Under the pieces are notes generated by a model. The model worked only from the letters and a program-made list of their open reading frames with translations, was not told the DNA's origin and searched no databases. Source: Mayamaea pseudoterrestris (lineage: Eukaryota > Bacillariophyta > Bacillariophyceae > Sellaphorales > Sellaphoraceae). From it: 64,000 bases of DNA. Position 1 is the first letter of the stretch. The number at the start of each line of letters is the position of its first letter. The DNA is taken from NCBI GenBank assembly GCA_027923505.1, contig BROI01000001.1, positions 576,001-640,000 of the forward strand, given 5' to 3'. A program made the translations under genes and the position numbers. Of the stretch, positions 46,346-60,900 are shown piece by piece.

Positions 46346-49300
46346 CATGTATACACCCAAATGACACCAGAATGGTGCCAACATCATTATTCAGGCTGCG
46401 CTACAAGATGGTATGCCTGGCTAGTGTCTCAGGGGACGGCAATGATATTGGTGACAACTTGTCACCAGTCTCAGCCTGCAGATGCCGTGACATTCAAACG
46501 CCCCTACAGCAGGCCATGTATACACCCAAATGACACCAGAATGGTGCCAACATCATTATTCAGGCTGCGCTACAAGATGGTATGCCTGGCTAGTGTCTCA
46601 GGGGACGGCAATGATATTGGTGACAACTTGTCACCAGTCTCAGCCTGCAGATGCCGTGACATTCAAACGCCCCTACAGCAGGCCATGTAGTACACCCAAA
46701 TGACACCAGAATGGTGCCAACATCATTATTCAGGCTGCGCTACAAGATGGTATGCCTGGCTAGTGTCTCAGGGGACGGCAATGATATTGGTGACAACTTG
46801 TCACCAGTCTCAGCCTGCAGATGCCGTGACATTCAAACGCCCCTACAGCAGGCCATGTATACACCCAAATGACACCAGAATGGTGCCAACATCATTATTC
46901 AGGCTGCGCTACAAGATGGTATGCCTGGCTAGTGTCTCAGGGGACGGCAATGATATTGGTGACAACTTGTCACCAGTCTCAGCCCGCAGATGCCGTGACA
47001 TTCAAACGCCCCTACAGCAGGCCCTGTATACCCCCACATAACACAAGAATGGTGCCAACATCATTATTCAGGCTGCGCTACAAGATGGTATGCCTGGCTA
47101 GTGTCTCAGGGGACGGCAATGATATTGGTGACAACTTGTCACCAGTCTCAGCCTGCAGATGCCGTGACATTCAAACGCCCCTACAGCAGGCCATGTATAC
47201 ACCCAAATGACACCAGAATGGTGCCAACATCATTATTCAGGCTGCGCTACAAGATGGTATGCCTGGCTAGTGTCTCAGGGGACGGCAATGATATTGGTGA
47301 CAACTTGTCACCAGTCTCAGCCCGCAGATGCCGTGACATTCAAACGCCCCTACAGCAGGCCATGTATACACCCAAATGACACCAGAATGGTGCCAACATC
47401 ATTATTCAGGCTGCGCTACAAGATGGTATGCCTGGCTAGTGTCTCAGGGGACGGCAATGATATTGGTGACAACTTGTCACCAGTCTCAGCCCGCAGATGC
47501 CGTGACATTCAAACGCCCCTACAGCAGGCCATGTATACACCCAAATGACACCAGAATGGTGCCAACATCATTATTCAGGCTGCGCTACAAGATGGTATGC
47601 CTGGCTAGTGTCTCAGGGGACGGCAATGATATTGGTGACAACTTGTCACCAGTCTCAGCCTGCAGATGCCGTGACATTCAAACGCCCCTACAGCAGGCAT
47701 TTAATACACCCAAATGACACCAGAATGGTGCCAACATCATTATTCAGGCTGCGCTACAAGATGGTATGCCTGGCTAGTGTCTCAGGGGACGGCAATGATA
47801 TTGGTGACAACTTGTCACCAGTCTCAGCCTGCAGATGCCGTGACATTCAAACGCCCCTACAGCAGGCCATGTATACACCCAAATGACACCAGAATGGTGC
47901 CAACATCATTATTCAGGCTGCGCTACAAGATGGTATGCCTGGCTAGTGTCTCAGGGGACGGCAATGATATTGGTGACAACTTGTCACCAGTCTCAGCCTG
48001 CAGATGCCGTGACATTCAAACGCCCCTACAGCAGGCCATGTATACACCCAAATGACACCAGAATGGTGCCAACATCATTATTCAGGCTGCGCAACAAGAT
48101 GGTATGCCTGGCTAGTGTCTCAGGGGACGGCAATGATATTGGTGACAACTTGTCACCAGTCTCAGCCTGCAGATGCCGTGACATTCAAACGCCCCTACAG
48201 CAGGCCATGTATACACCCAAATGACACCAGAATGGTGCCAACATCATTATTCAGGCTGCGCTACAAGATGGTATGCCTGGCTAGTGTCTCAGGGGACGGC
48301 AATGATATTGGTGACAACTTGTCACCAGTCTCAGCCCGCAGATGCCGTGACATTCAAACGCCCCTACAGCAGGCCATGTATACACCCAAATGACACCAGA
48401 ATGGTGCCAACATCATTATTCAGGCTGCGCTACAAGATGGTATGCCTGGCTAGTGTCTCAGGGGACGGCAATGATATTGGTGACAACTTGTCACCAGTCT
48501 CAGCCCGCAGATGCCGTGACATTCAAACGCCCCTACAGCAGGCCATGTATACAACAAAATGACACCAGAATGGTGCCAACATCATTATTCAGGCTGCGCT
48601 ACAAGATGGTATGCCTGGCTAGTGTCTCAGGGGACGGCAATGATATTGGTGACAACTTGTCACCAGTCTCAGCCCGCAGATGCCGTGACATTCAAACGCC
48701 CCTACAGCAGGCCATGTATACACCCAAATGACACCAGAATGGTGCCAACATCATTATTCAGGCTGCGCAACAAGATGGTATGCCTGGCTAGTGTCTCAGG
48801 GGACGGCAATGATATTGGTGACAACTTGTCACCAGTCTCAGCCTGCAGATGCCGTGACATTCAAACGCCCCTACAGCAGGCCATGTATACACCCAAATGA
48901 CACCAGAATGGTGCCAACATCATTATTCAGGCTGCGCTACAAGATGGTATGCCTGGCTAGTGTCTCAGGGGACGGCAATGATATTGGTGACAACTTGTCA
49001 CCAGTCTCAGCCCGCAGATGCCGTGACATTCAAACGCCCCTACAGCAGGCCATGTATACACCCAAATGACACCAGAATGGTGCCAACATCATTATTCAGG
49101 CTGCGCTACAAGATGGTATGCCTGGCTAGTGTCTCAGGGGACGGCAATGATATTGGTGACAACTTGTCACCAGTCTCAGCCTGCAGATGCCGTGACATTC
49201 AAACGCCCCTACAGCAGGCCATGTATACACCCAAATGACACCAGAATGGTGCCAACATCATTATTCAGGCTGCGCTACAAGATGGTATGCCTGGCTAGTG

Positions 49301-52300
49301 TCTCAGGGGACGGCAATGATATTGGTGACAACTTGTCACCAGTCTCAGCCCGCAGATGCCGTGACATTCAAACGCCCCTACAGCAGGCCATGTATACACC
49401 CAAATGACACCAGAATGGTGCCAACATCATTATTCAGGCTGCGCTACAAGATGGTATGCCTGGCTAGTGTCTCAGGGGACGGCAATGATATTGGTGACAA
49501 CTTGTCACCAGTCTCAGCCTGCAGATGCCGTGACATTCAAACGCCCCTACCGTACAGCAGGCCATGTATACACCCAAATGACACCAGAATGGTGCCAACA
49601 TCATTATTCAGGCTGCGCAACAAGATGGTATGCCTGGCTAGTGTCTCAGGGGACGGCAATGATATTGGTGACAACTTGTCACCAGTCTCAGCCCGCAGAT
49701 GCCGTGACATTCAAACGCCCCTACAGCAGGCCATGAGTACACCCAAATGACACCAGAATGGTGCCAACATCATTATTCAGGCTGCGCTACAAGATGGTAT
49801 GCCTGGCTAGTGTCTCAGGGGACGGCAATGATATTGGTGACAACTTGTCACCAGTCTCAGCCCGCAGATGCCGTGACATTCAAACGCCCCTACAGCAGGC
49901 CCTGTAGACACCCAAAAGACACCAGAATGGTGCCAACATCATTATTCAGGCTGCGCAACAAGATGGTATGCCTGGCTAGTGTCTCAGGGGACGGCAATGA
50001 TATTGGTGACAACTTGTCACCAGTCTCAGCCTGCAGATGCCGTGACATTCAAACGCCCCTACAGCAGGCCATGTATACACCCAAATGACACCAGAATGGT
50101 GCCAACATCATTATTCAGGCTGCGCTACAAGATGGTATGCCTGGCTAGTGTCTCAGGGGACGGCAATGATATTGGTGACAACTTGTCACCAGTCTCAGCC
50201 CGCAGATGCCGTGACATTCAAACGCCCCTACAGCAGGCCCTGTAGTACACCCAAATGACACCAGAATGGTGCCAACATCATTATTCAGGCTGCGCTACAA
50301 GATGGTATGCCTGGCTAGTGTCTCAGGGGACGGCAATGATATTGGTGACAACTTGTCACCAGTCTCAGCCTGCAGATGCCGTGACATTCAAACGCCCCTA
50401 CAGCAGGCCATGTATACACCCAAATGACACCAGAATGGTGCCAACATCATTATTCAGGCTGCGCTACAAGATGGTATGCCTGGCTAGTGTCTCAGGGGAC
50501 GGCAATGATATTGGTGACAACTTGTCACCAGTCTCAGCCCGCAGATGCCGTGACATTCAAACGCCCCTACAGCAGGCCATGTATACACCCAAATGACACC
50601 AGAATGGTGCCAACATCATTATTCAGGCTGCGCTACAAGATGGTATGCCTGGCTAGTGTCTCAGGGGACGGCAATGATATTGGTGACAACTTGTCACCAG
50701 TCTCAGCCCGCAGATGCCGTGACATTCAAACGCCCCTACAGCAGGCCATGTATACACCCAAATGACACCAGAATGGTGCCAACATCATTATTCAGGCTGC
50801 GCAACAAGATGGTATGCCTGGCTAGTGTCTCAGGGGACGGCAATGATATTGGTGACAACTTGTCACCAGTCTCAGCCCGCAGATGCCGTGACATTCAAAC
50901 GCCCCTACAGCAGGCCCTGTAGGTGCCCAAATGACACCAGAATGGTGCCAACATCATTATTCAGGCTGCGCTACAAGATGGTATGCCTGGCTAGTGTCTC
51001 AGGGGACGGCAATGATATTGGTGACAACTTGTCACCAGTCTCAGCCTGCAGATGCCGTGACATTCAAACGCCCCTACAGCAGGCCATGTATACACCCAAA
51101 TGACACCAGAATGGTGCCAACATCATTATTCAGGCTGCGCTACAAGATGGTATGCCTGGCTAGTGTCTCAGGGGACGGCAATGATATTGGTGACAACTTG
51201 TCACCAGTCTCAGCCCGCAGATGCCGTGACATTCAAACGCCCCTACAGCAAGCCCTGTATACACCCAAATGACACCAGAATGGTGCCAACATCATTATTC
51301 AGGCTGCGCTACAAGATGGTATGCCTGGCTAGTGTCTCAGGGGATGGCAATGATATTGGTGACAACTTGTCACCAGTCTCAGCCTGCAGATGCCGTGACA
51401 TTCAAACGCCCCTACAGCAGGCCCTGTATACACCCAAAATACACCAGAATGGTGCCAACATCATTATTCAGGCTGCCCTACAAGATGGTATGCCTGGCTA
51501 GTGTCTCAGGGGACGGCAATGATATTGGTGACAACTTGTCACCAGTCTCAGCCTGCAGATGCCGTGACATTCAAACGCCCCTACAGCAGGCCATGTATAC
51601 ACCCAAATGACACCAGAATGGTGCCAACATCATTATTCAAATTGCGCTACAAGATGGTATGCCTAGCTATTGTCTCAGGGGACAGCAATGATATTGGTGA
51701 CAACTTGTCACCAGTCTCAGCCTGCAGATGCCGTGACATTCAAACGCCCCTACAGCAGGCCATGTATACAACCAAATAACACCAGAATGGTGCCAACATC
51801 ATTATTCAGGCTGCGCTACAAAATGGTATGCCTGGATATTGTCTCAGGGGATGGCAATGATATTGGTGACAACTTGTCACCAGTCTCAGCCTGCAGATGC
51901 CGTGACATTCAAACGCCCCTACCGTACAGCAGGCCATGTATACACCCAAATGACACCAGAATGGTGCCATGATCATTATACAAACTGCGCCACAAGATGG
52001 TATGCCTAGCTATTGTCTCAGGGGACAGCAATGATATTGGTAACAACTTGTCACCAGTCTCAGCCCGCGGATGCCGTGACATTCAAACGCCCCTAGAACA
52101 GGCCATGAGTATACCCAAATGACACCAGAATGGTGCCAACATCATTATTCAGGCTGCGCTACAAGATGGTATGCCTGGCTAGTGTCTCAGGGGATGGCAA
52201 TGATATTGGTGACAACTTGTCACCAGTCTCAGCCTGCAGATGCCGTGACATTCAAACGCCCCTACAGCAGGCCATGTATACACCCAAATGACACCAGAAT

Positions 52301-53979
52301 GGTGCCAACATCATTATTCAAATTGCGCTACAAGATGGTATGCCTGGCTAGTGTCTCAGGGGACGGCAATGATATTGGTGACAACTTGTCACCAGTCTCA
52401 GCCTGCAGATGCCGTGACATTCAAACGCCCCTACAGCAGGCCATGTATACACCCAAATGACACCAGAATGGTGCCAACATCATTATTCAGGCTGCGCAAC
52501 AAGATGGTATGCCTGGCTAGTGTCTCAGGGGACGGCAATGATATTGGTGACAACTTGTCACCAGTCTCAGCCTGCAGATGCCGTGACATTCAAACGCCCC
52601 TACAGCAGGCCCTGTAGGTGCCCAAAATACACCAGAATGGTGCCAACATCATTATTCAGGCTGCGCTACAAGATGGTATGCCTGGCTAGTGTCTCAGGGG
52701 ATGGCAATGATATTGGCGACAACTTGTCACCAGTCTCAGCCCGCAGATGCCGTGACATTCAAACGCCCCTACAGCAAGCCATGTAGGTGCCCAAAATACA
52801 CCAGAATGGTGCCAACATCATTATTCAGGCTGCGCTACAAGATGGTATGCCTGGCTAGTGTCTCAGGGGACGGTAATGATATTGGTGACAACTTGTCACC
52901 AGTCTCAGCCTGCAGATGCCGTGACATTCAAATGCCCCTACAGCAGGCCATGTATACACCCAAATGACACCAGAATGGTGCCAACATCATTATTCAGGCT
53001 GCGCTACAAGATGGTATGCCTGGCTAGTGTCTCAGGGGACGGCAATGATATTGGTGACAACTTGTCACCAGTCTCAGCCTGCAGATGCCGTGACATTCAA
53101 ACGCCCCTACAGCAGGCCATGTATACACCCAAATGACACCAGAATGGTGCCAACATCATTATTCAGGCTGCGCAACAAGATGGTATGCCTGGCTAGTGTC
53201 TCAGGGGATGGCAATGATATTGGTGACAACTTGTCACCAGTCTCAGCCTGCAGATGCCGTGACATTCAAACGCCCCTACAGCAGGCCATGTATACACCCA
53301 AATGACACCAGAATGGTGCCAACATCATTATTCAGGCTGCGCTACAAGATGGTATGCCTGGCTAGTGTCTCAGGGGACAGCAATGATATTGGTGACAACT
53401 TGTCACCAGTCTCAGCCCGCAGATGCCGTGACATTCAAACGCCCCTACAGTAAGCCCTGTAGGTGCCCAAAATACACCAGAATGGTGCCAACATCATTAT
53501 TCAGGCTGCGCTACAAGATGGTATGCCTGGCTAGTGTCTCAGGGGATGGCAATGATATTGGTGACAACTTGTCACCAGTCTCAGCCTGCAGATGCCGTGA
53601 CATTCAAACGCCCCTACAGCAGGCCATGTATACACCCAAATGACACCAGAATGGTGCCAACATCATTATTCAAGCTGCCCTACAAGATGGTATGCCTGGC
53701 TAGTGTCTCAGGGGACGGCAATGATATTGGTGACAACTTGTCACCAGTCTCAGCCCGCAGATGCCGTGACATTCAAACGCCCCTACAGCAAGCCATGTAT
53801 ACACCCAAAATACACCAGAATGGTGCCAACATCATTATTCAGGCTGCGCTACAAGATGGTATGCCTGGCTAGTGTCTCAGGGGACGGCAATGATATTGGT
53901 GACAACTTGTCACCAGTCTCAGCCTGCAGATGCCGTGACATTCAAACGCCCCTACAGCAGGCCATGTATACAACCAAAA

Positions 53980-54140
53980 TACACCAGTGGTGCCAACACA
54001 TTACACGCGCAACAAGAATGGTATGCCTGCTAGTTGATCCCGTTACAAAATCACCAAGACGACTTTTTGGACCGACGCGAGCCAGCACCTCGGCCGTCAC
54101 ATTCAAACGCCCTTACAGCGACGCCAGTCTCCAACCATCA
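53980..54140 (+). repeat. Chimeric monomer with foreign core
   Basis: Between a normal left part and a normal right part, roughly 70-90 bp of the monomer (about 54035-54105, including the dyad) is replaced by unrelated sequence containing cgttacaaaatcaccaag and gacgcgagccagcacctc. The monomer length stays close to normal. Confidence 0.7.
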
Positions 54141-57100
54141 TGACACCAGAATGGTGCCAACATCATTATTCAGGCTGCGCAACAAGATGGTATGCCTGGC
54201 TAGTGTCTCAGGGGATGGCAATGATATTGGTGACAACTTGTCACCAGTCTCAGCCTGCAGATGCCGTGACATTCAAACGCCCCTACAGCAGGCCATGTAT
54301 ACACCCAAATGACACCAGAATGGTGCCAACATCATTATTCAGGCTGCGCTACAAGATGGTATGCCTGGCTAGTGTCTCAGGGGATGGCAATGATATTGGT
54401 GACAACTTGTCACCAGTCTCAGCCCGCAGATGCCGTGACATTCAAATGCCCCTACAGCAGGCCATGTATATACCCAAATGACACCAGAATGGTGCCAACA
54501 TCATTATTCAGGCTGCGCTACAAGATGGTATGCCTGGCTAGTGTCAGCGGAAAGGCAGTATAGGTGACAACTTGTCACCAGTCTCAGCCTGCAGATGCCG
54601 TGACATTCAAACGCCCCTACAGCAGGCCATGTATACACCCAAATGACACCAGAATGGTGCCAACATCATTATTCAGGCTGCGCTACAAGATGGTATGCCT
54701 GGCTAGTGTCTCAGGGGACGGCAATGATATTGGTGACAACTTGTCACCAGTCTCAGCCCGCAGATGCCGTGACATTCAAACGCCCCTAGAACAGGCCATG
54801 AGTATAGGCACCAAAGTGACACCAGAATGGTGCCAACATCATTATTCAGGCTGCGCTACAAGATGGTATGCCTGGCTAGTGTCTCAGGGGACGGCAATGA
54901 TATTGGTGACAACTTGTCACCAGTCTCAGCCTGCAGATGCCGTGACATTCAAACGCCCCTACAGCAGGCCATGTATACACCCAAATGACACCAGAATGGT
55001 GCCAACATCATTATTCAGGCTGCGCTACAAGATGGTATGCCTGGCTAGTGTCTCAGGGGACGGCAATGATATTGGTGACAACTTGTCACCAGTCTCAGCC
55101 TGCAGATGCCGTGACATTCAAACGCCCCTACAGCAGGCCATGTATACACCCAAATGACACCAGAATGGTGCCAACATCATTATTCAGGCTGCGCTACAAG
55201 ATGGTATGCCTGGCTAGTGTCTCAGGGGACGGCAATGATATTGGTGACAACTTGTCACCAGTCTCAGCCTGCAGATGCCGTGACATTCAAACGCAACCCT
55301 ACAGCAGGCCATGTATGCACCCAAATGACACCAGAATGGTGCCAACATCATTATTCAGGCTGCGCTACAAGATGGTATGCCTGGCTAGTGTCTCAGGGGA
55401 CGGCAATGATATTGGTGACAACTTGTCACCAGTCTCAGCCCGCAGATGCCGTGACATTCAAACGCCCCTACAGCAGGCCATGTATACACCCAAATGACAC
55501 CAGAATGGTGCCAACATCATTATTCAGGCTGCGCTACAAGATGGTATGCCTGGCTAGTGTCTCAGGGGACGGCAATGATATTGGTGACAACTTGTCACCA
55601 GTCTCAGCCTGCAGATGCCGTGACATTCAAACGCCCCTACAGCAGGCCATGTATACACCCAAATGACACCAGAATGGTGCCAACATCATTATTCAGGCTG
55701 CGCAACAAGATGGTATGCCTGGCTAGTGTCTCAGGGGATGGCATATATGGTGACAACTTGTCACCAGTCTCAGCCTGCAGATGCCGTGACATTCAAACGC
55801 CCCTACAGCAGGCCATGTATACCCCACCAGACTGGTGCCAAGCATCATTATTCAGGCTGCGCTACAAGATGGTATGCCTGGCTTGTGTCTCAGGGGATGG
55901 CAATATTGGTGACAACTGCACCAGTCTGCCTGCAGATGCCGTGACATTCAAACGCCCCTACAGCAGGCCATGTATACACCCAAATGACACCAGAATGGTG
56001 CCAACATCATTATTCAGGCTGCGCTACAAGATGGTATGCCTGGCTAGTGTCTCAGGGGATGGCAATGATATTGGTGACAACTTGTCACCAGTCTCAGCCT
56101 GCAGATGCCGTGACATTCAAACGCCCCTACAGCAGGCCATGTATACACCCAAATGACACCAGAATGGTGCCAACATCATTATTCAGGCTGCGCTACAAGA
56201 TGGTATGCCTGGCTAGTGTCTCAGGGGACGGCAATGATATTGGTGACAACTTGTCACCAGTCTCAGCCTGCAGATGCCGTGACATTCAAACGCCCCTTCA
56301 GCAGGCCATGTATACACCCAAATGACACCAGAATGGTGCCAACATCATTATTCAGGCTGCGCTACAAGATGGTATGCCTGGCATGTCTCAGGGGATGGCA
56401 ATGATATTGGTGACAACTTGTCCCCAGTCTCAGCCTGCAGATGCCGTGACATTCAAACGCCCCTACAGCAGGCCATGTGTACACCCAAATGACACCAGAT
56501 TGGTGCCAACATCATTATTCAGGCTGCGCTACAAGATGGTATGCCTGGCTAGTGTCTCAGGGGACGGCAATGATATTGGTGACAACTTGTCACCAGTCTC
56601 AGCCTGCAGATGCCGTGACATTCAAACGCCCCTACAGCAAGCCCTGTATATGCCCAAAATACACCAGAATGGTGCCAACATCATTATTCAGGCTGCGCTA
56701 CAAGATGGTATGCCTGGCTAGTGTCTCAGGGGACGGCAATGATATTGGTGACAACTTGTCACCAGTCTCAGCCCGCAGATGCCGTGACATTCAAACGCCC
56801 CTACAGCAGGCCATGTATTCACCCAAATGACACCAGAATGGTGCCAACATCATTATTCAGGCTGCGCTACAAGATGGTATGCCTGGCTAGTGTCTCAGGG
56901 GATGGCAATGATATTGGTGACAACTTGTCACCAGTCTCAGCCTGCAGATGCCGTGACATTCAAACGCCCCTACAGCAGGCCATGTATACACCCAAATGAC
57001 ACCAGAATGGTGCCAACATCATTATTCAGGCTGCGCTACAAGATGGTATGCCTGGCTAGTGTCTCAGGGGATGGCAATGATATTGGTGACAACTTGTCAC

Positions 57101-57989
57101 CAGTCTCAGCCCGCAGATGCCGTGACATTCAAACGCCCCTACAGCAGGCCATGTATACACCCAAATGACACCAGAATGGTGCCAACATCATTATTCAGGC
57201 TGCGCTACAAGGATGGTATGCCTCGGGCATTGGACTCGTCTCAGCCGGAGTGACATAGCCCAAAAGGGGCAATGATATTGGTGACAACTTGTCACCAGTC
57301 TCAGCCTGCAGATGCCGTGACATTCAAACGCCCCTACAGCAGGCCATGTAGATGCCCAAATGACACCAGAATGGTGCCAACATCATTATTCAGGCTGCGC
57401 AACAAGATGGTATGCCTGGCTAGTGTCTCAGGGGACGGCAATGATATTGGTGACAACTTGTCACCAGTCTCAGCCTGCAGATGCCGTGACATTCAAACGC
57501 CCCTACAGCAGGCCATGTATACACCCAAATGACACCAGAATGGTGCCAACATCATTATTCAGGCTGCGCAACAAGATGGTATGCCTGGCTAGTGTCTCAG
57601 GGGACGGCAATGATATTGGTGACAACTTGTCACCAGTCTCAGCCTGCAGATGCCGTGACATTCAAACGCCCCTACAGCAGGCCATGTATACACCCAAATG
57701 ACACCAAAATGGTGCCAACATCATTATTCAGGCTGCGCTACAAGATGGTATGCCTGGCTAGTGTCTCAGGGGACGGCAATGATATTGGTGACAACTTGTC
57801 ACCAGTCTCAGCCTGCAGATGCCGTGACATTCAAACGCCCCTACAGCAGGCCATGTTTACACCCAAATGACACCAGAATGGTGCCAACATCATTATTCAG
57901 GCTGCGCTACAAGATGGTATGCCTGGCTAGTGTCTCAGGGGACGGCAATGATATTGGTGACAACGTGTCACCAGTCTCAGCCTGCAGAT

Positions 57990-60900
57990 GCCGTGACATT
58001 CCCTCCCGCCCCGCGGCCTCCCCAAATGACACCAGAATGGTGCCAACATCATTATTCAGGCTGCGCTACAAGATGGTATGCCTGGCTAGTGTCTCAGGGG
58101 GCGGCAATGATTTGGTGACAACTTGTCACCAGTCTCAGCCGCAGATGCCGTGACATTCAAACGCCCCTACAGCAGGCCATGTATACACCCAAGTGACACC
58201 TGAATGGTGCCAACATCATTATTCAGGCTGCGCTACAAGATGGTATGCCTGGCTAGTGTCTCGGGGGACGGCAATGATATTGGTGACAACTTGTCACCAG
58301 TCTCAGCCTCGCAGATGCCGTGACATTCAAGCGCCCCTACAGCAGGCCATGTCCTGTATACACCCAAATGACACCAGAATGGTGCCAACATCATTATTCG
58401 GCTGCGCTACAAGATGGTATGCCTGGCTAGTGTCTCAGGGGACGGCAATGATATTGGTGACAACTTGTCACCAGTCTCAGCCCGCGGATGCCGTGACATT
58501 CAAGCGCCCCTACAGCAGGCTATGTATACACCCAATTGACACTAGAATGGTGCCAACATCATTATTCAGGCTGCGCTACAAGATGGTATGCCTGGCTAGT
58601 GTCTCAGGGGACGGCAATGATATTGGTGACAACTTGTCACCAGTCTCAGCCTGCAGATGCCGTGACATTCAAACGCCCCTACAGCAGGCCATGTTACACC
58701 CAAATGACACCGGAATGGTGCCAACATCATTATTCAGGCTGCGCTACAAGATGGTATGCCTGGCTGGTGTCTCAGGGGACGGCAATGATATTGGTGACAA
58801 CTTGTCACCAGTCTCCAGCCCGCGGATGCCGTGACATTCAAACGCCCCTACAGCAGGCCATGTATGCACCCAAATGACACCAGAATGGTGCCAGCATCAT
58901 TATTCAGCTGCGCTTCAGATGGTATGCCTGGCTGGTGTCTCAGGGGACAGCAATGATGTTGGTGACAACTTGTCAGTCTCACCTTCGCGGATGCCGTGAC
59001 ATTCAAACGCCCCTACAACAGGCTATCTTTACACCCAAATGACACCAGAATGGTGCCAGCATCATTATTCAGGCTGCGCTTCAAGATGGTATGCCTGGCT
59101 AGTGTCTCAGGGACGGCAATGATATTGGTGACAGCTTGTCACCAGTCTCCAGCCCCAGATGCCCGCGCTTCAAACCCCTCGCAGCCATGTTCGCCAAATA
59201 CACCAGACTGGTGCCAACATCATTATTCGGCTGCGCTACAAGATGTCCTGGGTGTCTCGGGGGCGTCCCGTCCCCGCCGCCTTCCGCCCCTACACGCCAT
59301 CCAGACCATTCAGCTGCGCTCGTTGTTGTGTCTCGGGGCGCGTATTGGTGACAACTTGTCACCAGTCTCAGCCCGCGGATGCCGTGACATTCAAGCGCCC
59401 CTACAGCCAAGCCCTGTGTGCCCAAAATGACACCAGAATGGTGCCAACATCATTATTCAGGCTGCGCTACAAGATGGTATGCCTGGCTTGTGTCTCAGGG
59501 GACGGCAATGATATTGGTGACAACTTGTCAAGTCTCAGCCCGCATATGCCATGACATTCAAATGCCCTACAACCAGGCCATGTATCCCAAATGACACCAG
59601 AATGGTGCCAGCATCATTATTCAGGCTGCGCAACAGATGGTATGCCTGGCTAGTGTCTCGGGGACGGCAATGATATTGGTGACAACTTGTCACCAGTCTC
59701 CCTGCAGATGCCGTGACATTCAAAGCGCCCCTACAGCGGGCCATATCACCCAAATGACACCAGTGGTGCCAGCATCATTTTCAGGCTGCGCAACAAGATG
59801 GTATGCCTGGCTTGTGTCTCAGGGGACGGCAATGATATTGGTGACAGCTTGTCACCAGTCTCAGCTCTGCGTGCCGTGCATTCCGCCCCTCAGCGCCGTC
59901 CCACCTGGTGCCCACATCATTATTCAGGCCGCGCTACAAGATGGTATGCCTGGCTGGTGTCTCAGGGGACGGCAATGTTTGGTGACCCTCCTCCCCCAAG
60001 AGTCTCAAATCCTTCAGGCTGCGCCTCAAGATGGGCCCGCTAGTGTCTCGGGGCCGCAAGGGTGACAACTTGTCCAGTCTCCTGCAGTGCCGTGACATTC
60101 AAAACGCCCCTACAGCAGGCCATGTATACACCCAATTGACACTAGATTGGTGCCAACATCATTATTCAGGCTGCGCTTCTCCAAGTGGTATGCCTGGCTG
60201 TGTCTCAGGGGACGGCAATGATATTGGTGACAACTTGTCCCAGTCTCCAGCTGCGGATGCCGTGACATTCAAACACCCCTACAGCAGGCCATGTCTACAA
60301 TGACACCAGAATGGTGCCAACATCATTATTCAGGCTGGCGCTTCAAGATGGTATGCCTGGCTGTGTCTCGGGACGGCAATGCTATTGGTGACAGCTTGTC
60401 ACCAGTCTCCAGCCTGCAGATGCCGTGACATTCAAACGCCCCTACAGCAGGCCCTGTTGCACCCCAAATGACACCAGAATGGTGCCAGCATCATTATTCA
60501 GGCTGCGCTACAGATGGTATGCCTGGCTAGTGTCTCAGGGGACGGCAATGATATTGGTGACAACTTGTCACCGTCTCAGCCTGCGGATGCACGTGACATT
60601 CAAGCGCCCTCTGCAGCAGGCCATGTTGCACCCCCTGGCACCATGGTGCCAACGTGTTGTTCGCTGCGCTCTGGTGGTATGCCTGGCTAGTGTCTCTGGG
60701 CGCAATGTGGTGACAACTTGTCACCGGTCTCGGGCCGTTTCACCCCCTTCAGCGACCCTGTGGTCCCTGAGCTCCAGAATGGTGCCGCATCATTATTCAG
60801 CTGCGCTTCTGGTCCGGCAGTGTCTCGGGGGGCGGTAATGTATTGTGACAACTTGTCTTCAGCCTGCAGATGCCGTGACATTCAAACCCCCTACAGCAGG

